From: Myxococcales bacterium
GTDB taxonomy: Bacteria; Myxococcota_A; Polyangia; Polyangiales; Polyangiaceae
Assembly (NCBI GenBank): GCA_016794345.1
Contig: JAEUKE010000206.1
Location: 1 to 48,614 of the forward strand
DNA: 48,614 bases
Direction: 5' to 3'
Numbering within the stretch: the stretch's first letter is position 1; each line of letters opens with the position of its first letter. The translations under genes were made by a program, and so were the position numbers. The notes below the pieces were generated by a model. It made no database searches. It worked only from the letters and a program-made list of their open reading frames with translations, and was not told the DNA's origin. Below are positions 14,787 through 22,864 of the stretch, piece after piece.

Positions 14787-17378
14787 TCAACCGCGCGCGC
14801 CCCGCCTTCGCCGCAACGTGAGGCCGACGAGCAGCGCCCCGAAGAGCGCGGCCTTCCCCGAGCCTCGAGCGGGGAGCGCACATCCGCACCCATCCGCCTC
14901 GCCGGGCGGGACGTCTTGGCCGCCCGCGCCTCCTCCGCCTTGTGTGGCGCCTCCGGTCCCAGGTGGGGAGCCTCCCGCGCCGGCGCCTCCCGCGCCCGAC
15001 CCGGTCGAGCTCGTGGTGCTGGGCTCGCAAGTCCCCCCGACGCACGTCCCGCCCTCACAAGGTGAGCCGTCCGGCTTCACCGGCTCGGTGCAGAGACCCG
15101 TCGCCGCTTCACACGCGCCGTCCTCGTGACAGGAGTCGATCGCCCCACACGAGAGCGCGACCCCCATACACGCGCCAGCCATACAGGCGTCCGCCGTCGT
15201 GCAGAGGTCCCCGTCGTCGCACGGCGCGCCGTCGGAGCCCGGCCCCGCGCACGGACCGAGCACCGTGCCCCAGCTCGCCTCGCCGACCAGAATGGGTGCC
15301 GCGCCCGGCAACGCGCGGTTGTGATCCCAGAGCGCCCAGATGGTGTCGCCCCAGGCCGACAGGGCGGAGAAGAACGGATCTGTCTGGATGATGTAGGCGT
15401 TCGCTTCCCCCGACGGAGAGGGAGAGGCCAGCGTCGTCGCGGCGCCGTTGATCTCGTCGCGGAGGAACTCGACGTACTCACGGCTGGTCGTCTGATAGAA
15501 GAGCCGAACCGCGACACCGTCCGCGCCGGCGGGGACGGTGAGCGACACCGCGTCGTACCCACCTGCGTATTCGGCGGCGGAGAAGTACGCGGGTGAGGGC
15601 GCTCCGCCCCAGACCGGCTCGGCCATCCGCGCGGCAGCCTCGTCGATGCGAAAGCCCTTTGGCGGGACGCGGTTGTCCTTGGTGCGGCTGGTCGCGAGCG
15701 CCATGTGGAACGTGTGCGCCTCACCCGTGAGCGCGCTCTGCGACGTGACCTCGTAGACGAGATCGTCGCGGTGCTCCTCCGTCGGCAAGAGGGGCGGGCT
15801 GCTCTGCGCTTCGCTCGCCGGCAGACCGCGGAGAGTGTCCGCGAGGTAGTCGTACGGGTTGATCTGCCTCGCGATTGTGCCCGCGTCGTACACGACGACG
15901 TTCACGAACATCCGCCGGCCCTCCGGGTAGCCGCTCGGCAGCTTGTGGCCCGTCTGGTTCTTGATGCGGAAAGAAAGCGCGCCGGTCGCCGCGTCGTAGT
16001 CGAGCGCCTCGACCGCGGCCCCTTGCGCGAGCGTGGCCTCCGCGCGAGCGGCTCCGTCGAGCAGCGCGTCCGCGTCGAGCCCCAGCCCCGCCGTCAGGTT
16101 CAGCGTCAGTACCCCCGGCCCCTGCGCGAGGAGCTGCTCGTTGACAGGATCGTAGTTGGGCGAGCCGATCCTGGTGCTCGCCAGGATGCGCGGAATCCAG
16201 GCGTTCGCCCCGGTGAGATCGTGACGCGACACGCCGCTCTTCGGATGCTCGACGCTGTCGGTCGGACGCAGCACGCCCTGCGGGAGGTTGCAGGCCTTGC
16301 CCGTCGCGTCCGACATATGACAGTCCTGACAGGTCGCGACGAGGTTGCCGGGCCGCGAGGTCTCGAAGACCGATGGGTCGTAAGGGCCCTCCCCCGGCGC
16401 GCCGGCACCGACCGCGTAGTCGCTCAGCATGAACTCCGAGAACGTCCGCTCGACGTGGCCGTACGCGTGCGCAGGCTGCGTCTCGGTGGGGAGCTCGGTC
16501 GTCCCATCGCCCGGCGGCGTCCCGGCAAACGCGAGGTTCGCGAGCACCGGGTTGGACACGTCGTGGCAGGTCGCGCAGAAGTGCCGGCTCTTGTGGAGCC
16601 GGCTGTACCGGGCCGCGTGCGGAGCGTCCGCGTCGGCGAAGCTGGCGCGAAAGGCGGGGTCGCCGGAGATGACGTATTGGCCCGAAGCGGCCTCGGTGTA
16701 GCCGGGCGAGACCGGCGCAAACGTGGCCGCACCGTAAAAGGGCTTGCCGCTGAAGAAGTCGATCGTCTGCGTATCGACGCGGTCCTGCTGGAGCGTGAGC
16801 GCCGCCGCGTCGTCCGACGGCGTGACACTCTGCCCGCTCTCGTCCCAGAAGCCGACCCAGTCGTCTCCCTCCGTGAGGCCCGCGTAGGTGGCCTCGGCGA
16901 ACGGATCGACCATCGTGTGACAGGTGGCGCAGTGCACGCCGTCGAAGTCGGTGTTCATCAGGAACGAGCCGTTCGGCGGCTCGGAGCGCCCCTCGACCCA
17001 ACCCTCCGGCGCGTGGCAGCGGATGCACAGATCGCCGGCGTTCGGCCGACCGATCGCCCAGATCGAGTCCTGCATGGCGACCGTCGTCGCGGCCCAGAAC
17101 AGCGGGTCGCGCGCGGACTGCGCCATCATCGAGCCGCTCCAGAGGTAGTGAGGCTCGATCGCAGGGTCGTACGCCGCGTGGCAGACCTGGCAGGTCGTGG
17201 GGCTCGCGATCGTGCGGCCGTCCGAAGGCTGCGTCCCAGGCATCCTCAGGAGCGGGTCGCTCGCGGTCGGCAGCGGAGTCCACGCCTGGGCCAAGGCAGC
17301 AGCCGACACCACGGAGACCGCGAGGAGCGCACCGGTCGCGCGCAAGGGCGCGCGGTGTCGCGAGGGAAGGCGGGCCAT
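14787..17378 (-). CDS. Secreted five-haem c-type cytochrome with Cys-rich region and MYXO-CTERM-like tail
   Basis: An 863-residue protein. The signal peptide is residues 1-31. Five CxxCH haem-binding motifs are visible: CQVCH (63-67), CIRCH (118-122), CATCH (150-154), CATCH (268-272) and CQDCH (350-354). The middle part is beta-rich and includes NQTGHKLPSGYPEGRR, a segment common in multihaem cytochromes of this type. A disulphide-rich region (CDDGDLCTTADACMAGAC and following) precedes a Gly/Ser/Thr linker. The end is GCGCALPARG, a hydrophobic helix and LRRRRGARG, which resembles the MYXO-CTERM sorting signal. It probably works in extracytoplasmic electron transfer at the outer membrane. The ATG at 17378 starts the signal peptide. 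The FHA-GGDEF gene follows closely on the same strand. Confidence 0.88.
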   Translation of the reverse strand: MARLPSRHRAPLRATGALLAVSVVSAAALAQAWTPLPTASDPLLRMPGTQPSDGRTIASPTTCQVCHAAYDPAIEPHYLWSGSMMAQSARDPLFWAATTVAMQDSIWAIGRPNAGDLCIRCHAPEGWVEGRSEPPNGSFLMNTDFDGVHCATCHTMVDPFAEATYAGLTEGDDWVGFWDESGQSVTPSDDAAALTLQQDRVDTQTIDFFSGKPFYGAATFAPVSPGYTEAASGQYVISGDPAFRASFADADAPHAARYSRLHKSRHFCATCHDVSNPVLANLAFAGTPPGDGTTELPTETQPAHAYGHVERTFSEFMLSDYAVGAGAPGEGPYDPSVFETSRPGNLVATCQDCHMSDATGKACNLPQGVLRPTDSVEHPKSGVSRHDLTGANAWIPRILASTRIGSPNYDPVNEQLLAQGPGVLTLNLTAGLGLDADALLDGAARAEATLAQGAAVEALDYDAATGALSFRIKNQTGHKLPSGYPEGRRMFVNVVVYDAGTIARQINPYDYLADTLRGLPASEAQSSPPLLPTEEHRDDLVYEVTSQSALTGEAHTFHMALATSRTKDNRVPPKGFRIDEAAARMAEPVWGGAPSPAYFSAAEYAGGYDAVSLTVPAGADGVAVRLFYQTTSREYVEFLRDEINGAATTLASPSPSGEANAYIIQTDPFFSALSAWGDTIWALWDHNRALPGAAPILVGEASWGTVLGPCAGPGSDGAPCDDGDLCTTADACMAGACMGVALSCGAIDSCHEDGACEAATGLCTEPVKPDGSPCEGGTCVGGTCEPSTTSSTGSGAGGAGAGGSPPGTGGATQGGGGAGGQDVPPGEADGCGCALPARGSGKAALFGALLVGLTLRRRRGARG

Positions 17379-17520
17379 GCGGCCCGCGATCAAGGACCGT
17401 GCCGGGAGAAGCCCGCGGCGAAAACACCTGCTCGGCGCGCTCCGTCGACGAAGGCGCTGCGCCCGAGCTCGCAGCGCCTGCGCCAACCAGGCTAAAGCGG
17501 TGTTCGGTTGCCGTGATCGA

Positions 17521-17570
17521 GTTTGCCGCGGAAAGGGCTCCCTTGGGTGAGAGCCCTTTCCGCGGCAAAC
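17521..17570. repeat. Perfect 20-bp inverted repeat (hairpin)
   Basis: Arms 17521-17540 and 17551-17570 are exact reverse complements (GTTTGCCGCGGAAAGGGCTC and its complement) around a 10-base loop. It is the longest perfect hairpin I found in the window. There is no U-tract on either side, and its position between divergent promoters is unusual for a terminator. It could be a terminator of a lost gene, an attenuator in a long 5' leader, or a protein-binding site. Confidence 0.7.
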
Positions 17571-17607
17571 AAGCCCCCCCTCTGCACCCGCCGCTCGATC
17601 GTCAATG

Positions 17608-17638
17608 GCGAGGGTCGGTCAAGGCAACCGACCCTCGC
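17608..17638. repeat. Second perfect hairpin in the same spacer
   Basis: Arms GCGAGGGTCGGT (17608-17619) and ACCGACCCTCGC (17627-17638) are exact complements around a 7-base loop. It lies 37 bp from the 20-bp hairpin and about 70 bp before the ATG at 17708, so it would be in a 5' leader if the promoter lies upstream. Confidence 0.65.
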
Positions 17639-17707
17639 TGTAGCCCGGGAAGCGGAGGATCTCTTCCGGCGTAAGAAGATGGCCCCCTGAGCGTTGAAGC
17701 ATCGGCC

Positions 17708-19012
17708 ATGGTCCCTCAGACGAGCCGTCGCACGGAGAAGGTCGGTGTCGCGCTCGGCGTGGCAGCCAGCGTCTCGTTCGTCGCCGCGGTGACCACCGCC
17801 GCCTCCTATCTCTGGGCGGAGACGGCGCCCCTGCCCTTGCTGCTCGTCCTCGCCGTGGCCGTCGCGGTGCGCGCTCGCCTGGACGACAGAGCGAGGCTGG
17901 CGCTGATGGGCGCCCTCGTCACCGCGGCGACCGTCCCCTCGCTCGCGGCGGTCTTCGGCTTGTCCGACGCCATCGTCTACTCCCACTGGCGCTGCGGCAC
18001 CGGGGACATCGCGGCCCTCTTCGTCCTCCCGTTTTTCGCTGGCTTCCTGACCTTCGCCGGAACCCTCGTCTCCTGGGCCCTCGCGAAGCCGCTCGTCGGC
18101 CTGCGGCGGATCGTCGGCCTGCGGCGGCTCGCGCCGGTCATGGCGCTGCCCGCCGTCTTGGTAGGAGCGCTGCTCGTCGGCGCCGCCGCGGCCACGACCC
18201 TGAAGCCGACCCCGGACGAGTGGCTCGCGTCGCTGCCGACAGTCGGCGTCATCCCGGACGCACCGAAAGACGCGCTCTGCTTCCCGCTGCCTCCGTTCGT
18301 CTACCCCGAGGCCAAGGAAGTCTCGGTCCCCAACCGATGCACCGTTGGCACCACGACGATCGCGGGGCACGAGGTGGAGCGGCAGTGCCCGCTTACCCCC
18401 CACGGCGACATGGGCTGCGACGTCCGGATAGACGGAGACTTCGCCAGCGGCTTCGACCGATTGAGCGTGCGCGAGATCGAGCTGCGCAGCGCGGGCGCCT
18501 CGCGCACGGTGCTGTTCGCGAACGGCAGCCCCATCGGCGCGATCGAGGCCGGCAAGCGCGGCCTTCGTGACGTCACCCTGCGCGACGTCGCCGGCGAGAT
18601 CGACACCGCCAAACACTTCCTGCCGGCCGCGGTGCTCGGCCTGCTGCTGGCCTTCGTGATGTCGTTCGCCTCCGCGCGGAGCCTCTTCGCGCGCCGCACG
18701 CTGGGGGGCTTCGAGGACGCCACGCTCGACGAGAGCGGCTGGCTCCAGCTCGGGGACGGCCGAGCGATCCGAGCGAGCGTCGCCGCGCTGCCCCCGCCAG
18801 GGCTCGTCCACGTTTCGGGCCTACCCGGCGCCCAGGACTACCGAGACGTCCACGGCTCGGCGCTCCGCGTGCGGGGTGGCACGCTGGCCGCCGCCCGCGA
18901 CGCCTGCGAGCGAGAGGCTCGCGCCCTCGCGACCGCCACCCTGGTCGCGACGCTCCTCGGGCTCGGGCCGCTCCTCTTCGCGCTCTTCACCGGGCACGTC
19001 TCGCTCGGCTGA
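17708..19012 (+). CDS. Polytopic membrane protein of unknown function
   Basis: A 434-residue protein with predicted transmembrane helices at about 12-34, 41-55, 64-84, 102-127, 143-162, 303-322 and 404-427. Between helices 5 and 6 is a soluble domain of about 140 residues with cysteines at CFPLPPF, NRCTVG, RQCPLT and GCDVR, so it is likely extracytoplasmic and disulphide-bonded. I do not recognise a family. A small in-frame tandem duplication of 18 bp (18095-18130) encodes VGLRRI then VGLRRL after helix 4. The gene is preceded by the two-hairpin spacer and followed by a terminator-like hairpin. Confidence 0.75.
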   Translation: MVPQTSRRTEKVGVALGVAASVSFVAAVTTAASYLWAETAPLPLLLVLAVAVAVRARLDDRARLALMGALVTAATVPSLAAVFGLSDAIVYSHWRCGTGDIAALFVLPFFAGFLTFAGTLVSWALAKPLVGLRRIVGLRRLAPVMALPAVLVGALLVGAAAATTLKPTPDEWLASLPTVGVIPDAPKDALCFPLPPFVYPEAKEVSVPNRCTVGTTTIAGHEVERQCPLTPHGDMGCDVRIDGDFASGFDRLSVREIELRSAGASRTVLFANGSPIGAIEAGKRGLRDVTLRDVAGEIDTAKHFLPAAVLGLLLAFVMSFASARSLFARRTLGGFEDATLDESGWLQLGDGRAIRASVAALPPPGLVHVSGLPGAQDYRDVHGSALRVRGGTLAAARDACEREARALATATLVATLLGLGPLLFALFTGHVSLG

Positions 19013-19030
19013 CACTTCGCCCGGCCGGAC

Positions 19031-19051
19031 CGCGAGAGCTGCGGTCTCGCG
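19031..19051. terminator. Terminator-like hairpin after the membrane protein gene
   Basis: Seven-base arms CGCGAGA and TCTCGCG with a 7-base loop, followed by CGTTTCG. It lies 18 bp after the stop at 19012 and about 23 bp before the next start. Confidence 0.45.
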
Positions 19052-19061
19052 CGTTTCGCGA

Positions 19062-19067
19062 TACCTT
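19062..19067 (+). promoter_or_regulatory. Candidate -10 element TACCTT
   Basis: A TANNNT hexamer 7 bp before the ATG at 19075, matching the spacing of TATGCT before the GTG codons at 12380 and 25978. It is consistent with a leaderless transcript. Confidence 0.3.
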
Positions 19068-19074
19068 CTCCTCG

Positions 19075-20025
19075 ATGCGTGTCGCCCCGCTCGCTGCGGC
19101 GCTGCTGCTCTCGATCTCTTCGCTCGGCGCGTCGGTCGCGCAGGCGCAGAGCACCGCCGAGGACCGCGCCGTCGAGCTCGCGCATCGAGGGCGCGAGTAC
19201 TTCAACCAGGGCCGGTTCCAGGACGCCCTCGCAGCCTTCGAGCAAGCCGAGACCCTGGCTAGCTCACCCGTCCTCGGTCTCTACATCGCGCGCAGCCACC
19301 GCAACCTCGGCCACCTCGTCGCGGCCCGGGACCACTACCACAAGGTCATCGACACCGAGCTCCCGAAGACGGCCCCCGAGCCGTTCCGCGCCGCGAAGAG
19401 CGACGCCGAGAAGGACCTCGACGCCCTGCTCCCGCGAATCCCCCGCGTGACCATCGAGCTCGTCCCGGCGTCCCCGGGAGCGACGCTCGTGGTGGACGGA
19501 GCGGAGGTCTCGGCGAACGGTCCCTACGATCTCGACCCAGGCGCACACGAGGTCGTCGTCCGCGAGGGCGACGCCGAGCGCGCACGAAAGCGTTTCGTGC
19601 TTCAGGAGGGCGACAAAGCGGCGAACGTCCGCGTCGACCTGGCGCCGAGCGGTCGCGCGGATGACGTCAGCGAGCCCGCGCCCGCGTCGTCCGAAGGCTC
19701 GCTCGTCCCCGGCTTCGTCGTCCTCGGCGCCGGAGCCGCCGGCCTCCTCGTCGGCGCGATCACCGGCGGGCTCGCCGTCTCGGCCGAGAGCGACCTCGCC
19801 GAGTCTTGCCCGGGCTCCGTCTGTCCGCCCGAGAAACGAGGTGATCTCGACAGCGCGAACACCCTCGCGCTCACCTCGACGGTGAGCTTCATCGTCGGAG
19901 GCGCCATCGCGGCGACCGGCGTCGTCCTGCTCATCGTCCGTCCGGGCGGCAGCGACGAGCCCACCTCGCCGGCGGTCTCGTTGCGCCTCTCGCCCGGCTG
20001 GCTCGGCGTGTCGGGCACGTTCTGA
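19075..20025 (+). CDS. Secreted TPR-PEGA-like protein, paralogue of the gene at 1227-2249
   Basis: A 316-residue protein. The signal peptide ends at AQAQS (about 25). A TPR segment follows (AHRGREYFNQGRFQDALAAF, then YIARSHRNLGHLVAARDHY). Residues of about 120-190 are PEGA-like (GATLVVDGAEVSANGPYDL, GAHEVVVREG). The C-terminal part has two glycine-rich hydrophobic segments with a CPGSVC loop between them, then an NTLALTSTVSFIVGG stretch. This order matches the 1227-2249 product. Such proteins are common in myxobacteria and have no assigned function. The gene converges on the lipoprotein gene ending at 20032, with only 6 bp between the stops. Confidence 0.8.
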   Translation: MRVAPLAAALLLSISSLGASVAQAQSTAEDRAVELAHRGREYFNQGRFQDALAAFEQAETLASSPVLGLYIARSHRNLGHLVAARDHYHKVIDTELPKTAPEPFRAAKSDAEKDLDALLPRIPRVTIELVPASPGATLVVDGAEVSANGPYDLDPGAHEVVVREGDAERARKRFVLQEGDKAANVRVDLAPSGRADDVSEPAPASSEGSLVPGFVVLGAGAAGLLVGAITGGLAVSAESDLAESCPGSVCPPEKRGDLDSANTLALTSTVSFIVGGAIAATGVVLLIVRPGGSDEPTSPAVSLRLSPGWLGVSGTF

Positions 20026-20031
20026 CCTGCC

Positions 20032-21255
20032 TCAGGGCACCATCTCACACAGATAGCCCAAGGAGTCGTAGCAGTAGTAGTCGTGCACCGCCGGGAAGGC
20101 CTCGGCGATCATCGCGCAGTCCTGCGCGTGAGCCTCCGTCATGCCGAGCTCGTCATCCGGCTCGATCGGGCCTTCCCACAGCGCAGGATCGAAAACACTT
20201 CCGTCATGATACGTCCAGCCGCTGGCGAGCTCGGTGGCCGCCGTGGACTGGTAGACGCCGATGCGCACCGGCGAGCCGTACCCGGCGATCATGGACAACA
20301 TCGCGTTGAGCTGCTCGAGGCTCTTGGGCATCGCGGGGACGAACCCCTCACCGCAGTGCATGTCCTCGACCGTCGTCGGGAACTGGCAGAAGCGGTAGGT
20401 CATCCCCGCGAGGTCCGCATCGGTGCACGAACACGCGCCCTGGTCGTCGGCGACGCCGTTGCAGTCGTCGTCGAGCCCGTTGCACACCTCGTCCGCGGGC
20501 GCCGGCTCACACGCTCCGCCCGCCACGCCGCAGTCCCAGGTCCCGACGCAGCCGCCCGGGAGCGCACACGGCTCACCGGATCGACATTCGTCGGCGATCT
20601 CCTCGCAGGCGATGAAGTTGGCGAACCCGTTGCAAGACGCGTCGTGTACGCCGACATATTCGCTCGCGGACGAGAGGATGAACCCACACTCCTCGCCTCC
20701 GTCCTCGATGAAGTTCGGATCGCCGAAGTCGTCGGGCTGCCCCGATTCCCAGGGGATGGGCATCCCCGTCCGCGCCCACGCCCAGCCCGCGTCGAGATCG
20801 ATCATGCTCAGCGCCTGGGCGAGCCCCAGCGCGGCCGCCTCGTCGACCGGCACGAGCTGACCGAGGAAGTCTCGCTCCTCGAGCGACTGGAAGACGACGA
20901 TCCGCATGCCCCCTGGGCACGCGCCCACGTCCACCGGGCAGAGAGCGTAGTGGCGCCCTTCGAAAAGCGCCCAGGTGCAGCCGCTGCACCCTTCCCCGAC
21001 CTCCGTCACGGGCTCGTCGGCGACGCCGTCACAGTCGTCGTCGAGGCCGTTGCAGGTCTCCTGCTCCGCGACACACGGCGCCCCGCCGCTCCCGCCCAAC
21101 CCCGTCGACGTGCTCGCGGTCACGTCCCCGGTCGTCGTCGTCGAGGTGGTGGCGGCGCCTCCGGCGCCGTCCACCGTGTAGTCGGCGAGCCCGATGATGT
21201 CGGCGCATCCGGCTAGGCCGATCAGGAACGCGAGGGCACCGGCGCGGCCAGGCAT
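20032..21255 (-). CDS. Lipoprotein with two MopE-motif plus C-type-lectin-like modules
   Basis: A 407-residue protein. The lipobox is LAGC (Cys17), followed by a Thr/Gly/Ser-rich linker. Two modules are repeated. Each has the motif CNGLDDDC[DN]GVAD (68-80 and 258-270), as in MopE and many myxobacterial surface proteins and likely metal-binding, followed by a domain of about 120-130 residues. Those domains end in FIACEE and LGYLCEMVP and contain W...GQPDD and W.GPIEPDD motifs with paired cysteines, typical of C-type lectin-like folds. A carbohydrate-binding surface role is plausible. The ATG at 21255 is preferred; a TTG 21 bp upstream is possible but abuts a GGAGG without spacing. TAGACT 8 bp before the ATG could be its -10. 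Confidence 0.82.
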   Translation of the reverse strand: MPGRAGALAFLIGLAGCADIIGLADYTVDGAGGAATTSTTTTGDVTASTSTGLGGSGGAPCVAEQETCNGLDDDCDGVADEPVTEVGEGCSGCTWALFEGRHYALCPVDVGACPGGMRIVVFQSLEERDFLGQLVPVDEAAALGLAQALSMIDLDAGWAWARTGMPIPWESGQPDDFGDPNFIEDGGEECGFILSSASEYVGVHDASCNGFANFIACEEIADECRSGEPCALPGGCVGTWDCGVAGGACEPAPADEVCNGLDDDCNGVADDQGACSCTDADLAGMTYRFCQFPTTVEDMHCGEGFVPAMPKSLEQLNAMLSMIAGYGSPVRIGVYQSTAATELASGWTYHDGSVFDPALWEGPIEPDDELGMTEAHAQDCAMIAEAFPAVHDYYCYDSLGYLCEMVP

Positions 21256-21306
21256 GAGCCGCCAGTCTATCGCCAACCTCCGTGCGGTTGCACCCCCCCG
21301 GGGGGA

Positions 21307-21858
21307 TCAACGAGGAGTGAGGCTCAGCGAGAGGTGCCTCGCGATGACGGCGTCGAGCGCCTGATCCGCCGTGAGCGACGCGGCCTTGGCGATGTGCTCG
21401 AGCCGCTCGATGGAGGGAGGAGAGAGGTAGACACACTGATCGACCCAGTGGCCGACGAGCTGCGTGGAGAACGACTCGCCCGCCTCCTGGATCTCCACGA
21501 CCTGATTGAAGCCGGCGTCTTCGATGTCGTTCGGCCGACCTCGCGGGAGGCCGATGTCCGGCGGGAGGAGCTCCAAATCCAGGCGCGCGCCCGGCAACCC
21601 GAGCAGACGCTCGACCACGAGCCCCATCGGCAGATCGGAGCAATAGGCCAGGGTCGCGAGCACCTCGCGAAACCGCACGGCCATCCGAAAGGCCACGAGG
21701 ACGCGCCCCATGGCGGTGCTGCCCTCGAGATCGGGACGGCGCGAGGCGATCACACGGACGACGCGCCACGGCTCTTCGCCGGGCTGCTGCGTCTGGACGT
21801 CTTGTCGGCCGAACCGGACCCGTCGGCCTTTCGGGACGTGGATGACTTCGTCGCTCAT
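21307..21858 (-). CDS. Uncharacterised protein with a possible ribbon-helix-helix C-terminus
   Basis: A 183-residue protein that I do not recognise. It starts MSDEVIHVPKGRRVRFGRQD. There is no signal peptide or membrane segment. The last 40 residues (SPPSIERLEHIAKAASLTAD and following) have the spacing of a small helix-turn-helix or ribbon-helix-helix unit, which is speculative. It is the third gene of a minus-strand set after the cysteine synthase-like gene, with a 64-bp gap. The frame is open upstream, but that stretch overlaps the cysteine synthase gene; the ATG at 21858 is the first one after its stop. Confidence 0.6.
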   Translation of the reverse strand: MSDEVIHVPKGRRVRFGRQDVQTQQPGEEPWRVVRVIASRRPDLEGSTAMGRVLVAFRMAVRFREVLATLAYCSDLPMGLVVERLLGLPGARLDLELLPPDIGLPRGRPNDIEDAGFNQVVEIQEAGESFSTQLVGHWVDQCVYLSPPSIERLEHIAKAASLTADQALDAVIARHLSLSLTPR

Positions 21859-21922
21859 CGAACGGCCCAAGCCTACGACGACGCGGTCCTTTCCGAGAAG
21901 CCCGCTTCGCGCACGGCCGGGA

Positions 21923-22861
21923 TCAGCCTTCCGCGAGCATCCAGGCACAGGAGCGGTATCGGTCCCACGCGTCGGGCAGGATCGTAACGACAGGGCCGGC
22001 GACGTCCCCGCGGGCCGCCACGCGCAGCGCCGCTGCAACGTTGGTTCCCGCCGACCCACCGACGAGCAGGCCTTCTTCACGGATGAGCCGCCGCGCGGTC
22101 GAGAAGGACTCCTCGTCCGAGATGCGCTCGACGCCGTCGATCACGTCGCGATGAAGGTTCGCAGGCGGCTCGCTCGATCCGATGCCCTCGACCGCGTACG
22201 CCGCGCTCGGGCAGAGCGAGCCGTGCTCGACCCAATCGGCGAGCGACGAGCCGACCGGATCGGCGAGGATGATCTTCACGCCGGGCACCGACGCGCGGAG
22301 ACAGCGACCGACGCCGCTCAGCGTTCCTCCGGTGCCCGCGCCGACGACAAACGCGCCCACGCGCCCGCCTGTCTGCTCCAGGATCTCGCGGCCTGTCGAC
22401 CGCTCGTGGACGGCGACGTTGGCGGGGTTCTTGAACTGGTCGGTGAGATACCAGCCGTTCTCCTGGGCGAGCCGCCGCGCGACCTGCTGGAAGTTGTCGG
22501 CGCTCGAGGGCGGGGCGTTCGGCGTGATGACGACGCGTGCCCCGAGCGCCGTGAGGCTCCGGCGCTTGTCCACGCTCATCTTCTCCGGCATCACGCAGAC
22601 GAGCCGATAACCGCGGAGCGCGGCCACGATGGCGAGGCCGACGCCCGTGTTGCCGGCCGTCGCCTCGATCAACGTCATCCCGGGGCGGAGGAGCCCTCGC
22701 TCTTCCGCGTCGAGCACGATGGCCTTGGCGATGCGGTCCTTGATGCTGCCGCCCGGGTTCAGGTGCTCACACTTCGCCAGGACCGGAGCGCCCAGACCCC
22801 GGGCGAGGGCGAGCGCGACGAGCGGGGTGTCACCGATGCAATCGAGGGCGGTCTTCCTCAC
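21923..22861 (-). CDS. Cysteine synthase / cystathionine beta-synthase family PLP enzyme
   Basis: A 312-residue protein, the usual size for CysK/CysM. The PLP-binding lysine is in NPGGSIKDR (about 36-44). The substrate loop ATAGNTGVGLA (about 67-77) and phosphate-binding loop GTGGTLSGVGR (about 175-185) are intact. The segment LTDQFKNPAN is typical of CysK/CBS enzymes. It makes cysteine from O-acetylserine and sulphide, or condenses a beta-substituted serine with another nucleophile. No C-terminal CBS regulatory domain is present. The start lies 3 bp after the stop of the upstream 243-residue gene, so they are co-transcribed. I leave the symbol empty because CysK, CysM and related enzymes cannot be separated by eye. 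Confidence 0.9.
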   Translation of the reverse strand: MRKTALDCIGDTPLVALALARGLGAPVLAKCEHLNPGGSIKDRIAKAIVLDAEERGLLRPGMTLIEATAGNTGVGLAIVAALRGYRLVCVMPEKMSVDKRRSLTALGARVVITPNAPPSSADNFQQVARRLAQENGWYLTDQFKNPANVAVHERSTGREILEQTGGRVGAFVVGAGTGGTLSGVGRCLRASVPGVKIILADPVGSSLADWVEHGSLCPSAAYAVEGIGSSEPPANLHRDVIDGVERISDEESFSTARRLIREEGLLVGGSAGTNVAAALRVAARGDVAGPVVTILPDAWDRYRSCAWMLAEG

Positions 22862-22864
22862 GGC

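Larger units (their letters stand above)
17379..17707. other. Divergent 329-bp spacer without a gene
   Basis: I see no credible coding frame here. The spacer separates the cytochrome gene (leftward) from the membrane protein gene (rightward) and should hold both promoters. It contains the two perfect hairpins at 17521-17570 and 17608-17638. Confidence 0.6.

Noticed and set aside
18095..18130. 18-bp tandem duplication as a phase-variation repeat
   Set aside because: Only two imperfect copies, in frame; it lengthens a loop by six residues and is unlikely to be a switch.
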